A stretch of 64,000 nucleotides of DNA from Syngnathus acus (Eukaryota; Chordata; Actinopteri; Syngnathiformes; Syngnathidae), in the NCBI RefSeq assembly GCF_901709675.1, contig NC_051102.1, positions 4,871,412 through 4,935,411 of the forward strand. The letters are read 5' to 3'. The notes under the pieces are model-generated. The model ran no database searches. It was not told where the DNA came from and was given only the letters and a program-made list of their open reading frames with translations. Shown here piece by piece: positions 14,560 to 37,923 of this stretch; position 1 is the stretch's first letter, and each line of letters begins with the position of its first letter. The position numbers and the translations under genes were made by a program.

Positions 14560-14811
14560 GGTCTATGTGTGTTTGTTTGCATGCAAGAGGGAGAGAGCGA
14601 GAGGGGGGGGGGGGGGAGAGAGAGGAAGATTCCCATTGCAGCCTGACTGACTTGACTGTGTGTGTCATGAGAGGACACACAGCTCGCTCCCCATGCCTGC
14701 CTGGACTTTCCACAAGGATTTACTCCCAATGGACTAACACTTCCAAGGAGCTTCTTTTTTTTTGTCTTCTGCACTATTTGGGATTTCAAAAGCCTCAAAA
14801 GGTCATGCAAG
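14560..14811 (+). other. greb1l: Candidate greb1l first (noncoding) exon
   Basis: A purine-rich stretch with GAGA runs is followed by mixed-composition sequence ending in a consensus donor, CAAG then GTAAAG at 14812. The greb1l ATG exon begins with an acceptor only three bases before its ATG, so at least one noncoding exon must lie upstream. This is a possible one. There is no independent support, and the left boundary is arbitrary. Confidence 0.2.
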
Positions 14812-16771
14812 GTAAAGTCATTTGAACAGCTCTAACGAGAGAGGCTTTTAGCGCCTCATCGAGAGGGCATGGTGAGATGTTAGTCCTTTTTCTGCTCCCC
14901 CTGTTCTGCTTTTCTGATGTTAACAGCAGCGTCTTTCCTGCATGACAATGAGCGCTCCTGCCTGATGCTTATCTGGCTTTATTTTATGCGTGTGACGTCT
15001 TATCCATGGCCAATGTTGCGACGGGCAGAGCGCAAGTTTAAAGGCGTGGGGAAGTACGCCCCTTTTATTTTGCCCTCTGTTTTATTAAAAAAAAAAAAAA
15101 AAAAACAGGAGGGGGGGGTGTTTTGAATGCAGGCTGCAATTGAATTGAATTCAGCAGCCTCCCTGCTCCTGTTCTAATGTAATTATGAGGAAGGAGCAAA
15201 AGAGGATGCAAAAACAAAAGCTAGAAAGCAGAGTGGTCGTATTGAATTAGGATTACCATTTTGGTTGCACATCGGATTTAAAAACCTTTTCAATTCAACA
15301 TTGAATTTCCTCATTTACAGCATTTGATTAATGTACGATGAGGAATCTGCATTTTAAAGATGACAGAATTGAATACAAGTTTAAAGTGTCCTGACATTTG
15401 TTTTCATTATTGCTCTTATTGTGGTGATGATGATCTCAACTTATTATTATCAACAATAATACATATTTTTAATTGATTTGCAAATGATTGGATTATGACT
15501 AATAAATGATCCTTATTTATTATATATTTTACAATTCAATTCAAGCAGTATCAATTATTTTGGTGGGTTGAGAGCCAGATTTCTCAAATTAATCAGATCA
15601 AAATCTTGGTCAAACTTTGATTTGGGTGAATTACTAATACCCAAATGCAAATTATTTAATATAAAAGAAAATATTCACTTGGTTAAACATACAGGTACAT
15701 AATATGTTGTTCTTATTTTCAATTTCATATGAACGTAAGAAGTTTTACTCCTTAAGCGTTTACAATGGGGGGGGGGGGGGGGAATGTTGAGTAGAAAAGA
15801 AAGTGGAAAAAGTCAAGCCTGTGAAGGATGCTGGTCCTGACTTGAACGAGTGGGCCCATTTACTCCGCATTCCTGCTGTGGTCCTAAGTACAGTTGGTCC
15901 TAGTGTCATGACTGGAAAAACCGGACGTCTTGAAATGCCTCAGGCAAGATTTAGGTGGTGTTTTTCGGTTCGATGGTCCTCTCTTTTGGTGGAGCCATTT
16001 CCGTGTGGCTTGTCAGATAACAATCCCAACGGTTGGTTCCTTGCTTGCGGAGGGAGGTGTAGCTTGAACTTGCCCCACTTGATTGGATACGAGATCAAGT
16101 GAGGACACAAGAAGAAGAAAGCCGGCCGCCGTCTTTGAGGAGCTTCCTGGTTGACACATTGACTTGATTGGCTGTTTCAAAGGCGGCTAATCATTGACCA
16201 AAAGCAGCTCCCGTGCAAAAACGTGTGTACACTTTCAGGACTTGGACCCCGCTTTGGTGATGACGGGGGGGTCAATGGGGACAGGAGTAGGGGGGGACTT
16301 TGCTTTGTGTTATGTAACAGGCTGAGTGGTTAAACAATACTCCGTCAAAGGGTCAAAGTAGCAGCGTGGATTATGTGCGGCCAACGCAAAGTCAAACATC
16401 GCCGTAGTGTGGAAGTAGCCTAGAGGCAGGGCCAGGTATCGCATCGAGATCCGGTCATGCTTGGGGTCAGAATTCAAGGTTCCATCAATCACAGCCAGTC
16501 GGCCATGTCCTGATGTAACAAAGCAGCCCTAGACCATCACACTTCCGCCACCATTTTTGATCCTACAATTTTCACAAATTCTGTGTTACATTTACACTTG
16601 ATGTACTTTCTGAAAAATTCAAGAATCTTCTCCAAGGTCTTTCTGATGTTTTGCAAAATAGGAGTCTTAATTTGTTCTCATGGTATTTGCATCAGATGAC
16701 ATGTATGTCAGCTAATGCGCAGCGGCACACTCCTCTCGCTCGCTCGCTCCCTCCCTCCTTCCCTCCCTCAG
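14812..16771 (+). other. No gene seen; possible greb1l 5' intron
   Basis: This stretch is AT-rich, especially 15240-15740, with an A run near 15088-15105 and a 16-base G run at 15767-15782. I recognise no coding exon, RNA gene or transposon in it. Confidence 0.5.
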
Positions 16772-16831
16772 GTGTCAGAGCCGTGACTGAAATGTCTTTA
16801 CCGAGTGGCGGCGACCCAGCGTGGAGCTGAG
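16772..16831 (+). other. greb1l: Candidate greb1l 5' UTR exon with a 12-codon upstream ORF
   Basis: A strong pyrimidine tract (CT-rich from about 16730) ends in CTCAG at 16771. The 60 bases after it end in GAG followed by GTGAAC, a good donor. An exon here would splice to the greb1l ATG exon at 17251 across a 419 bp intron. Inside it an ATG at 16792 opens a frame of 12 codons closed by TGA at 16828-16830, one base before the donor. The splice signals are seen directly. Use as an exon is inferred. Confidence 0.35.
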
Positions 16832-17253
16832 GTGAACAAGTCCCTTCACGCCTGCAAACACTCATCACGTGAGTGAGTCGCTTTCTACTTCTCCTTCCTA
16901 CACTGACCATGAAGGCATCACAAAAAGTAGCTTGATTTACTACATTTCTGCACCACCGTGATAAACAATGAGAAGGTGGGGGGGGGGGGGGCATGGTTTG
17001 AAATTTCAGCCGGATTTTTTTTCATGATCCTTCTCTTTGGGAACACATGTTGAGGATGCCACCCAAGACACTCGACAGATGTCCAGAGTGGACCTCCTTT
17101 GGAGAAGGGAGGTGGTTAGCACACCCACCGGTTTTTGCTTGAAAGGGAAATGCCGAGTGCAAACATTTGCTGGGGAACCAAAGCATTCAACGCCGAAAGT
17201 ACGGAGGTGTTTGTGCGTGACCGGCTCACCCTATTTTGTCCTCCGACCAGATC

Positions 17254-28636
<11,383 letters not shown>

Positions 28637-30155
28637 ACCCCAAACGAGCAAACGCCAGCCATCAGAACTCGCCGGGGGAGGAGAACAAGCGTGATGGACA
28701 CTAAGCTATGCTATAATTGTACGTCAACCACCCGTGCGCCCGCTCGTGGATGTACGTGTTTATCTCAGGGGTTTTTAAAAGGGAAAAATCAGACTTATGG
28801 GAATGAGAGATGTTTTCTCCCTGTGTTTACTTTCTTCCCGGCACCAAAGACATCATCGAGCTGCACCTTTTCTTGCCCCATCATGCCTTTCACTGCCTGA
28901 CAACTCCACACAAAACACTGCCGACTGGACATATGACAGTACACGCTCTATAGAAAGTCCCTTATTTGGCGTCTTGTCAAAAAAATAAAATAAAAGGTGG
29001 GTGAGGAAATCTGTGGCACCTGGGCCATATTGCAGCACATTTTATCCAGCGCATCGTGCAAAGCCTTTTGATTCAAATTGAATTTAAAGGAGACATTATT
29101 TGATCTTAAATCATATCACCGAGCACCACTTATCAGAAACAAACCCTGTTAGCTAATGCTAATCAGTGCAGCCTAAAAAAAACTCAATGCAGCTCTTCTT
29201 ACCTTTTGGCTTGACTTGATTCAATCAAAAGTGGCTCCCTCACCCACACAATTTGAGAAATAAGCAGACATTTATTTGGTTCTTTAATGTCACATTATTG
29301 CGTAATATTTCCATATGTCCCCTTTAAACACTGCCTTGTGTATGGGAAAGGGAGAATGTGTTTCCTATGAGTTTGTGCACAGGGTTTTCCAAAGAATATG
29401 CCTTAAGGAGAAATGATGCTCACTCATGCGTGGACCATTGAGAGCAAGGCAAAACAGAGAATTTTGCTAGAGCCAAAACAAAACAAAAAAAGCCAGAGAA
29501 ATAGACTACTGTACTGTTTAAAGTTTACCATATTATTATTATTAATATATTCTATCATGCCCCCCCCTCCCTTTACTTGCTAAGGGTTACTGATGTGTTT
29601 TGTTTGTGTGCGTGTAACTTTGACCCACTTTTAGTGTCAGCAAGAAGAATCTACCTAAAATGTGTCTTTAACCGCGTATCTGTATGCGCTCACCAGGGAG
29701 TTGTTATTTATTTCAAGCATTATAGTTGGACTGATAATCATGTGGAGAAAAAAAAAAAAGAAAGTGTTTGATTGCATGCGCCCTAGGGCGGGTCAATCTA
29801 CTGAATGTCACTGAGGCGTGAGGAAATGGAGTGAACTTGCACTAAACAAGTTGCCAAACCAAATCATGGAATTTTAATCCGGAACCCCCCCAAAATGATA
29901 GTGTTGATCAGAAGTCTGCACCCCAAAAAAAGAAAAATAAGGTCCACGTGAATGAACGTTGAATAATATGCAACTTGCTCACACAATCTTCGCAGAGAGA
30001 GAGAGAGAGAGAGAGAAGCGGCACAGCGGCAGCGTCGGTCGGCATCTACCTCATGTTGTCACAGAAGAGCCGTGCTATGTTGTCCTTGTTGTTGTTGTTG
30101 CTGTTTGAAATTGATGAATGTAATAATAATAATAAAATGACTTTTAAAATCTTCA
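28637..30155 (+). other. greb1l: greb1l 3' UTR
   Basis: Noncoding sequence follows the greb1l TGA. AATAAA words occur at 28984 and 28989 and again at 30131, the last followed by a GT-rich stretch, so the longest 3' UTR would be about 1.5 kb. A GA repeat lies at 29994-30017. The small open frames here match nothing recognisable. Confidence 0.6.
30131..30136 (+). terminator. greb1l: Candidate greb1l polyadenylation signal
   Basis: An AATAAA hexamer within a TAATAATAATAATAAA stretch is followed within about 30 bases by T-rich and GT-rich sequence. It is the last such signal before the inverted repeat and the convergent abhd3 gene. An earlier pair near 28984-28994 could be used for a short form. 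Confidence 0.45.
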
Positions 30156-30326
30156 TTTTTTTCCCAGTGTCCTTTATGTTGACTGAGTGAAGAATGACTA
30201 CTATAAGTGACTGAGCATGCTACATTCATTTTAATTTGAGCCTTTCTTTTAAGAGGATAAAGAATATATGCCTGTGGTCATTTAATTACAATTCATATGT
30301 TTTACGCGGCGTTTTTAGCCATCTCA

Positions 30327-30407
30327 GGGGGCGGCCATTTTGCCACTTGCCATTGACTTAAGATGACACCACATTTGCTCTTTGTTGCTGGCAAAATGGC
30401 CGCCCCC
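30327..30407. repeat. 19-bp perfect inverted repeat, part of a dispersed repeat
   Basis: The arms at 30327-30345 and 30389-30407 are exact reverse complements (GGGGGCGGCCATTTTGCCA and its complement) with a 43-base spacer, so a single strand could form a strong hairpin. The left arm and spacer, read on the minus strand, align with a segment of mib1 intron 2 (41832-41875) at 35 of 44 positions, which points to an interspersed repeat or MITE-like family. Repeat-related sequence may continue to about 30560. Family name unknown. Confidence 0.65.
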
Positions 30408-31086
30408 AAAATGGATAAAAACAGGTGAATTTTCAGATTATGTCATATTCCACAAGCGCAATATTAATCTGAATGCCATTTTTGGACCAATTGTAAAGAC
30501 TATACCTCGCTCCAGAAATTAAACCTTTCCAATGACTATATACACCCTTCACAGTAACAATACAATTCACTCCAATCACAACATAATTGCGATTAGAATC
30601 CCATATGAGGATGAATCTTATCGTCAGTGGAGTGAATCATGCGGGAGCATAATTGTACTGTCAACAGACAATAAAAAGCACTTCTAATGATACTGCCAAG
30701 GTTGTTAAAATCTTAATGTAAGCCAATCAACACAGTGTAATGTACATTATGTGGATCTCACACACACTTCACACAATAAATGGATGGTCCTCTCCTCAGG
30801 CTGTACAATGTCTTTGGACACATTGGAGGGAGGCCAGGGTACAAAGTATGATATGAGCGCACATCAACCTCAAGCCCTTGTGTGATGTAACACTGGGCTA
30901 TTTTCAGGCTACTGCTGCAGTCCACATAAGGAGTAGGAGGACAGGGCACGCTCGTTCCTCATTAGTACTCGTTGTGGAAAGTAAGCTTTCCTTCCATGTC
31001 ACTCGTGAGGATACCGAAAGAACTGCTGACATCTTTGGACCGACCGTACAGGAGAAGCAAACAAATGGATGGAGACTCTTGAACCA
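30408..31086. other. Intergenic between convergent greb1l and abhd3
   Basis: There is no coding exon here. In human, ESCO1 and SNRPD1 lie between these two genes. The interval is only about 0.9 kb and contains nothing resembling either. Confidence 0.6.
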
Positions 31087-31092
31087 TTTATT
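31087..31092 (-). terminator. abhd3: Candidate abhd3 polyadenylation signal
   Basis: TTTATT on the plus strand reads AATAAA on the minus strand, about 940 bases past the abhd3 stop codon. It is the first canonical hexamer I found downstream of the stop in that orientation. The assignment rests on position only. Confidence 0.3.
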
Positions 31093-32029
31093 AAACGGCG
31101 CTTATTACACTCATTGTCGATGACGTGCATCTACGAGTCACTTTTGTTTTCAATTCTTATTGCCGCACGTTGTCATGGAAGGGAAAATGAAATCACAAAA
31201 GGACCTGGCATCTTATGGAGTTTGCTCATGCATTTCTTGATGGAAGTGGGTTAGCACAGATGTGGGAAAGGTCGGTGACAATTTCACTATCATTGACCCT
31301 CAAAAATAAATAAAATTCATATTATCTATAATTGACTTTATAATTCATTTACAATAAAACAAATTAAAAAAAAGGAATACAAATCAGCATACTTTCCAAA
31401 AATGTACCAGGGGTGTAACAAAAAATAAATACGTATGATCGAATAAAGGAATTTGTTTAAGGATCTGTTTTAAAGTGACTATAGTTTCTTTTTTACAGTG
31501 GCACAACACGAGAATACATAAGAAATCGACATAAGTTTATCAAAGTACACATTCAATGAATTTGTGCAAAGTTGGTGACACGCACTGAAATGGACTTAAG
31601 CTTTGTGTAGTCAGTAATAATCAAAGCAATCTTGGGTTTTTAAGCTTTGGAAAAAAAAAATCCTCAAAATGGCCAAACTCGTCCCTCCAAATGAAAGCGG
31701 TGACTTTAAAATAATCCACAGAGACCCAAAAAAAATAAATCCCTGAGGGCTAACATCCTACTGATGAATGTGAAAAGGACGTATCGTCATGTTCAACATT
31801 GTTCTAAACAAAAGGCTTGTTTTCAATGTCACAATCAATGATTGTAGGGAGGAAGAAATAAATCAAATGATGCCCTTCAAACCAGAACAATGTTGGTTTT
31901 TTTTGCCTGTGCAGGGAGATCGGGATGGATGGACGAGGAAAATAAAAGCAGGTCAATGGAAATGGAATGGAAGGATGGACGGAATGCGGCGAGGATGGAA
32001 CAGGGCAAGGGTGGAGGGGGGGGGCACTC
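31093..32029 (-). other. abhd3: Probable abhd3 3' UTR
   Basis: AT-rich noncoding sequence lies between the abhd3 TGA at 32032-32030 and the candidate polyA signal near 31090. No other feature is seen apart from several AATAAA words on the plus strand that do not belong to this gene. Confidence 0.4.
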
Positions 32030-35000
32030 TCAGGAGAGGTCTTTGAGTCGGCCGCCTTGCTCGATGACGGCGCGGGCAAACTGGCGGAAGACGCGGTCCA
32101 TGTAGGTGCTCCGCCTTGGCCACAGGCCCTCCAGGAAGCCAATATGGCCGCCGTGGCAGGTAATGAGCATGGCCAGGTTGGGGTTTTGCTTCACTGCCTC
32201 CACAGGGATGGCTGACAACCACCACAACAACAAAATCATTCTCATTTCTACGCGTTTTGGTGCCACAGTTAAATGAGACAACATAAAAAATGATATAAAG
32301 CCTCTTACCGTGCGACGGGGAAAAGACGTCGTCGGCAGCGTTGAGGCACAGCATGGGCACCTGCACCGACTTCAGCCTGTGGACGGGACTGGCGTCGTGA
32401 TAGTAGTCGTCGTTGGTGGCGTAGCCGAACATGATGGACGTGAACCTCTCGTCGAACTCTCGGATGGTCTTGGCCTGAGACGGAAATGGGGTCAGTGAGC
32501 CTCTTATACAAGCGTAATCCAGAATTTCACTCACTTTGCCCTCTCTGCACAACAACGTGAAAAAGTCAAACAAACGTTTTTTACCGGCAAAGTGCTAAAA
32601 TGGAGTGCTAAAAATCTCCTACCTTCATAACGTGGTCAATGTCGTAACACTTTTCAAGCACTGGTCTGTGTCTGGGGGGGCAGATATGCAGAATGTATAA
32701 CATTTGCATACGATTCATTAGTTAGAAATGAATAAAATGCACATTATATGACATGCAGAAGATGAAAAGATGAGTATAAAAGATTCTTCATATATTACAT
32801 TAAGATGATGACATAAAGCTATGCAATTATTAACATCATTAAGATCATCTACCTATTACAATTTTAACATGAAAAAATAAGTCGCTACTTTTGTGAACCT
32901 GCAGTCACAAATTTGAAGGAACATCCAAATTTCCAATTTAATCTCCAGACTGCTAAAACCACTCAAGCCTCCCTCATAGCATTAGCAGACAGCTAGCGGT
33001 CACGCTAATCCCACTTTGGCCCGGCCGCTGACCTGTGCACCGAGGCTTGCAGGCAGCTGGTGAGGTAGGAGTTGAAAAGGAAGCGGTCCAGCGGTTTTTC
33101 CAGTGATGCCGTGCACTCAAACACGTCCCAGCCGGCCGAGAAGACCACCACCCCTCTCAGGCACGTCTCCTGGCCCTTTCGCCCCAAGTAGTTGACCAGC
33201 ATCATACTGGAGGGGGGGGGGGGGGGGGGGGGGGGACATTTCCAAAAAAATCCAATAAAAAATACGGTGTCTATCAGGGAAGGAGGAATCCTCTCATGTC
33301 TCAGACTTAGCCAAAGCGGATGACGAGGCGGACAAAATTAATAAACGTGAGTGCACTGAATTTTTGTTATGTTGAGGTATTAATGTTAATCGCGTTCTAA
33401 TCCCCGTCCCCTCCGACGGCCGCTTTCACTTGTCAACATTTGTCATTGAATGAAGCAAGTGGCTTCATTACCCGCCCATGGACACTCCCGCCGCCATGAT
33501 AGGTGCCGTACGGTAGCTCGTGTGGATGTGCTCGATGACCATCTCCAGGTCCTCCGTGTTGGCGGCGCAGTAAGTCCGAGGCGTCTGGAACGACAACATG
33601 GGCAATTTGATCATCTGAGTCAAACGTAACATGCTCACATTGTTTTCACTCCTTTCCATTCTTTTATCTTGACTACAAAGTGGGTTCGACGACAATGGCA
33701 GCATTCTTTTTGTATTTTGCTTTGTCAGACAGCTCAGGTTACGTCACGTTGAAAAGCGTTCATTCATTCTCAATTCTCCTGACGCCGCTGACTCGCCAGG
33801 TTCTCAGGGCCCGTCATTAAAATTCAAGCAGAATATCTGGCAAACTCCTCAAGTCTTGTTTACTTCGATGCAAGCGTGGAGGAGTGTACTTCTTTTGTTT
33901 TACACTCGTCAAATACTGTCGGAGCCTCCCGTTTGCGGGTCATTACTTTAGTGCAGAAATATACCGGAATGAATGAGTTAACTGCTGAGCCCATTTGAAC
34001 TCTGTTGCTAGGCAAAACAGCAACACTTACCGAGGCACTGAAACATAATGGATAAGGAAAAGAAGACCATGGGAAGCGAGTGACGTACACGCTACGCTAA
34101 CGCCTCTGTGATGGTTTTCACTGAAATACGAGCCCTGGAATTTGTCCAAAATGGCCGACGTCCTGTTTCATTTCAAGCATGGGTTGTTGAGACACCAAAT
34201 TTTGGAGGTTAATTGTTTTCAATTGTTTTTACTTAATTGTAATGCAAAGGCCGGCCTTGAAATAGGCCCCGGTGGGGTCACAACGGGGTCATTGGAAAAG
34301 GCCGTTTCATTTAAACAAAGCACAATGGCGCTCACACTAGCACAGAAAACAAGCACGAGAGCGTATATGAATGCTAAATCATGTGCGGCGAACGTGGTAC
34401 AATTACCAATTGAAACAAAGGACAAAGACCCCCAGTCGGGCCGATTGAAACGGTGCCGAGGTAACAAAATGGACTGAACTTCATGAACCCTGGCTTCATT
34501 GTGACTTGCCAAGCAGTACTCTTTGGTTCATGTAGCCAAAGAGATCAGTATTAAAAATGATTATTAGTATTAGAACAGTAAAGCCATGATTCAATTGGAC
34601 ATAATCCTCGTCAGTCGCGACAACTTTGTCTCTTGACAAACATTGACAACGATCTGACGAGAGATACACATGTAAACTGTGACCCAATTTTGGAGTCTTA
34701 CCAGCAGAGTTTCCCCCGACACACCTCTGTTGTTGAAAACCACAGCTCTGAAACACACAAAAGACTTTTTTTTTAGTTCTGTTAAAGGAGACATGGGCTA
34801 TTTTTCACAGACGAGGCCAGAGGGAGGGATCCGCCACTGTGGGAGTGGTCACAGCCAAATTCAATCATGGCCAAAATGGCTCCTTTCATTCACTTGTAAT
34901 TCGGCACGTCAGAGGCTCTTGAATCGATTTTATTGAACTGAATTCTCTAACCATCATTTGTTTCATAAGCAAAAACATGACTTATAAATAGAAATGGTCC

Positions 35001-37923
35001 TCGTTTGCTCGTATGGGACACGAGCAGCATCAGCACCGTCATCTATTATGTGGCGGATCTGCGGAAAAGCAACTCAGCAGCAGGGGTGGGGCTTGTAGAC
35101 AAGAGCAAAGAGGTGGTGGTGGTGGGGGGGGGGTTGTTTAAAAACATACTGCAGCATGCACTCGGAATCTGCTCTGGGCTTATAGCTGCACAGCTTGTGG
35201 CAGGATAAGCTGCAAGTCATTAAATGAAACACACACACACACACACACACATTGAGGGGAGCAAGATGCTGAGTTCACCAAGCTTCCCAAATGTGGCAAA
35301 ATCAGCTCTTAACACTGCATTATTTGTGCCTGTCGCCAAAAATACCCAAAGGCTGTTTCACACGGAGAACCTGCAAAAACGTTTGAACAGAGAAAAATGC
35401 TGCCTTTGACTTTGCAAGGCAGGACAGTGTGTGCTTTTACATTGTAATGCAAAACCATCATATAGCTCACGCAGACATGTCATCTAGTAATTATGATCAA
35501 TCAATTTTGCTGGGTTCTAAATGTTGTCAGTTGTCTGTGTGAAAATGATTAGGGTCATTCACTTAAGCTGTTAAAAAGTTGCAGGTTGGCTCTATGTGAA
35601 AGTCAAATGCCAACTTGATCTGCTCTTACAACTCTGGTACGTCAAAGAGACTTGAGACTTACGGTTATGGATTGTCTTTGTGTCACTGTGACATGTCACA
35701 GCAGGCGGCAATGTCTGTTATGACTCTGCTGTGGTCATTTAGCACCCTACCAAATGATCAATGTGACAGGGGCTACTAAAAGATTCATTCGGGTGTACTC
35801 TGGACAGAACATCTACAGCCTAAATAAATGAAACGAGGCGTAGCTTGCCTACTTCTTGCAAATGAGACCAAGAGCACCCACCTATAGCCCAGATCCCGGC
35901 TCTGCTCGACCATGTGCAGGATGTAGGACTCTCGGCTGGTGCCGGTCAGCCCCGGGAGAAGGAGGACGGTGGGTCTGGAGGCGGGGTCGGGGTGAGCCAG
36001 GCTGTCATCGTTGTCCAACCAATCCAAGGAGATCTGTCCTCCATCCGCCGCCTTGATCAGCTCACTGCGGAGAGAGGCGGCACAGAGGTCAACATTGTGG
36101 AAAGCTCCATCGCCTTCTTGCACATCCTCCTTTGTCTGCATGACGTGCACACGCTCGGCCAACGACGAGGCGCTCTAAAGCACCAGGTCGGAGCGTAGAA
36201 TGTGGCGGGAAAAGAAGTTTCTGTTTGGTCTTTAAAAGTACTCAGTTCTTGTGTAGGGCAAGTGATTTTGCTGGTGAATTAATGACGGTGGATGAGGGAG
36301 CAGAACCTTTGCTGACAGCTGGCTATTGTGCTAGCTGATTCTTATACGCTCCATCAATCCCCACTCCGCTCCCTCCGTCCACCTTGGCCTGAGTACATTA
36401 CACCTTTAGCAGAGGGAGCATGAAATTACAGAAGCTCCGTGAAATATGCACCAGGCCAAAGAGATCGAGCGGAGGAGGGAGGGAAGGGGGAGGGCGCTCA
36501 TCCTCCGCGTTGTTTCACCTGCACTACCAAAGACAAAACACTTTGCTCACGCTCTTTGTCCTCGGGTTAACCCTTAACAACTTCATCATTCAAGGAAGGG
36601 GGGTGGGGGGACTGCGCTATTCCGACACATAACTCCAGCAAATGTGGCTGTCGCTTTTAATAATAGCACTAGGATGGAAACAATGTGCATTACCGCCGCA
36701 AATGTCCTTGTAATATCGACGATGATACTAAGAGGACGACTTGTTCATATGCCGTTGTAAAACCTTTACACTAAGCACTATAGTGAGTAGTCTATGTTGT
36801 CTTTTGGCTGATACAACTTTTACCTCTTTTTTTACCATTCTGAGAGTGGGAGGCAGTTTTTGTTTTCAAGTATTTTTGCACACTTATAGGAAGTGGAGGC
36901 GCACGTGGCTGCTTTTGTCCTCTGAGCTTTGCAGAGCTGCTTAAGGTCAGCACTCGGATTAGTTGCGAAACAGAAAATACAGGCAGAATGGCTCGTAGTG
37001 CAACCCAACTCTGAGCCCAAATCTGTGATCCGTCCGTTTCTTGCGTTCGATTCAAAGCTGTATTAGGACTCACTTCCTGTAGGCCACTCCGGGCTTGGCC
37101 GTGACAAAGGGTCTGAGCAGCGTCTGGATGCGGCTCTCCCAGCACCAAAAGGTGGGGTAATAGGTCTCCGACACGATGGGACATTGCTCGCGCAGGAACT
37201 GGTAGAACTTCTTGCCTCCCGAAATGAGCTGCGGCTTCTACGAAAAACATGCATTCATATGATGCATACATAAATTAAATTGTAAATAATATGTAACCTT
37301 GGTACTTGTTGACTATTTTCAGGTATTATTTTGTGTAAAAGGTTTGAGACCCACCGCTCAAACTCTGATATTTGTTGGACTTGCACTGTAATAATACAAA
37401 TGAATTTAAAAAAAAGTACACGGGGGGCGCACTTGAGCACTTCTAGCTTTACAGTATTGAGACATGCAGTGAAGTGTAAATGCCTTGACATTGATTGCAT
37501 GAATGTGTGTGTATGAGTGACTGTATATGTACGTGTGCGTGAGTTCGCGAACGCAATACACACGTGATGTACAGAACAAAGATTTTACGCATGGGATTGT
37601 CAAATGTGTGTGTGCAATTAATGGCGTAAAAATGCAGCGGCACGTTTTACCGGCAGACAGCTCGTCGAGCGGCATTCCGACCACACGGCTGCAACATCAC
37701 ATTCGCGTATAAATCCTCCATATTAATTCAGAAGAATAATAAACGCCCAGCACGGCTTTACCTTGGCCACCGAGATGAGGTAGTAGCAGGTGTACGCCGC
37801 GCTGAAGCCGAGCACCAGAGAGAGCCCCACTCCCGAGCCCAGCAGACCAACTTTCACTTGGTTTTCCAGATAATGAGACAGGTCCCGCGTCAAAATGTCC
37901 AAATTCAGCTGCGGCGAGAGCAT
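32030..37923 (-). CDS. abhd3: Phospholipase ABHD3 (alpha/beta hydrolase domain-containing 3), complete
   Basis: ABHD3 is a membrane-anchored alpha/beta hydrolase that cleaves medium-chain and oxidised phosphatidylcholines. Nine exons join in frame with GT-AG junctions into 412 codons (human 409): 37923-37762, 37237-37074, 36064-35882, 34747-34702, 33584-33472, 33206-33033, 32671-32623, 32474-32309, 32211-32030. Residues about 25-52 form a hydrophobic signal-anchor. The nucleophile elbow GVSMGG places Ser220, the acid lies in NAADDVFSP (D345 or D346), and the histidine is H375 in CHGGHIGF, so the triad is intact. The chosen ATG gives MLSPQLNLDILTRDLSHYLE, close to other ABHD3 starts. It is divergent from mib1 and convergent with greb1l. 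The acceptor of exon 6 follows an almost pure 24-base C tract. ABHD1 is the closest alternative, but synteny favours abhd3. Confidence 0.95.
33207..33471 (-). other. abhd3: abhd3 intron 5 with poly-C tract at the acceptor
   Basis: This 265 bp intron ends, on the minus strand, with 24 consecutive C (plus-strand G at 33212-33235) and then TCCAG before exon 6. A pure C tract is an unusual polypyrimidine tract. Confidence 0.85.
33585..35881 (-). other. abhd3: abhd3 introns 3 and 4 around small exon 4
   Basis: These two introns, 1,117 and 1,134 bp, flank the 46-base exon 4 at 34747-34702. They contain a CA repeat at about 35229-35250 and short G runs near 35120, with no embedded gene seen. Confidence 0.7.
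36065..37073 (-). other. abhd3: abhd3 intron 2
   Basis: This 1,009 bp intron holds no recognisable element apart from a purine-rich patch at about 36465-36500. Confidence 0.7.
37238..37761 (-). other. abhd3: abhd3 intron 1
   Basis: This 524 bp intron separates the membrane-anchor exon from exon 2. No feature is recognised in it. Confidence 0.75.

Noticed and set aside
31953-32573. 206-codon open frame on the minus strand
   Set aside because: It covers real abhd3 exon 8 but reads through its donor and intron 8 into exon 9 in the wrong frame. The spliced model explains the sequence.
37776-37786. let-7-like word TGAGGTAGTAG on the plus strand
   Set aside because: It is the complement of Tyr-Tyr-Leu codons in abhd3 exon 1, it diverges from let-7 after 11 bases and has no pairing arm.
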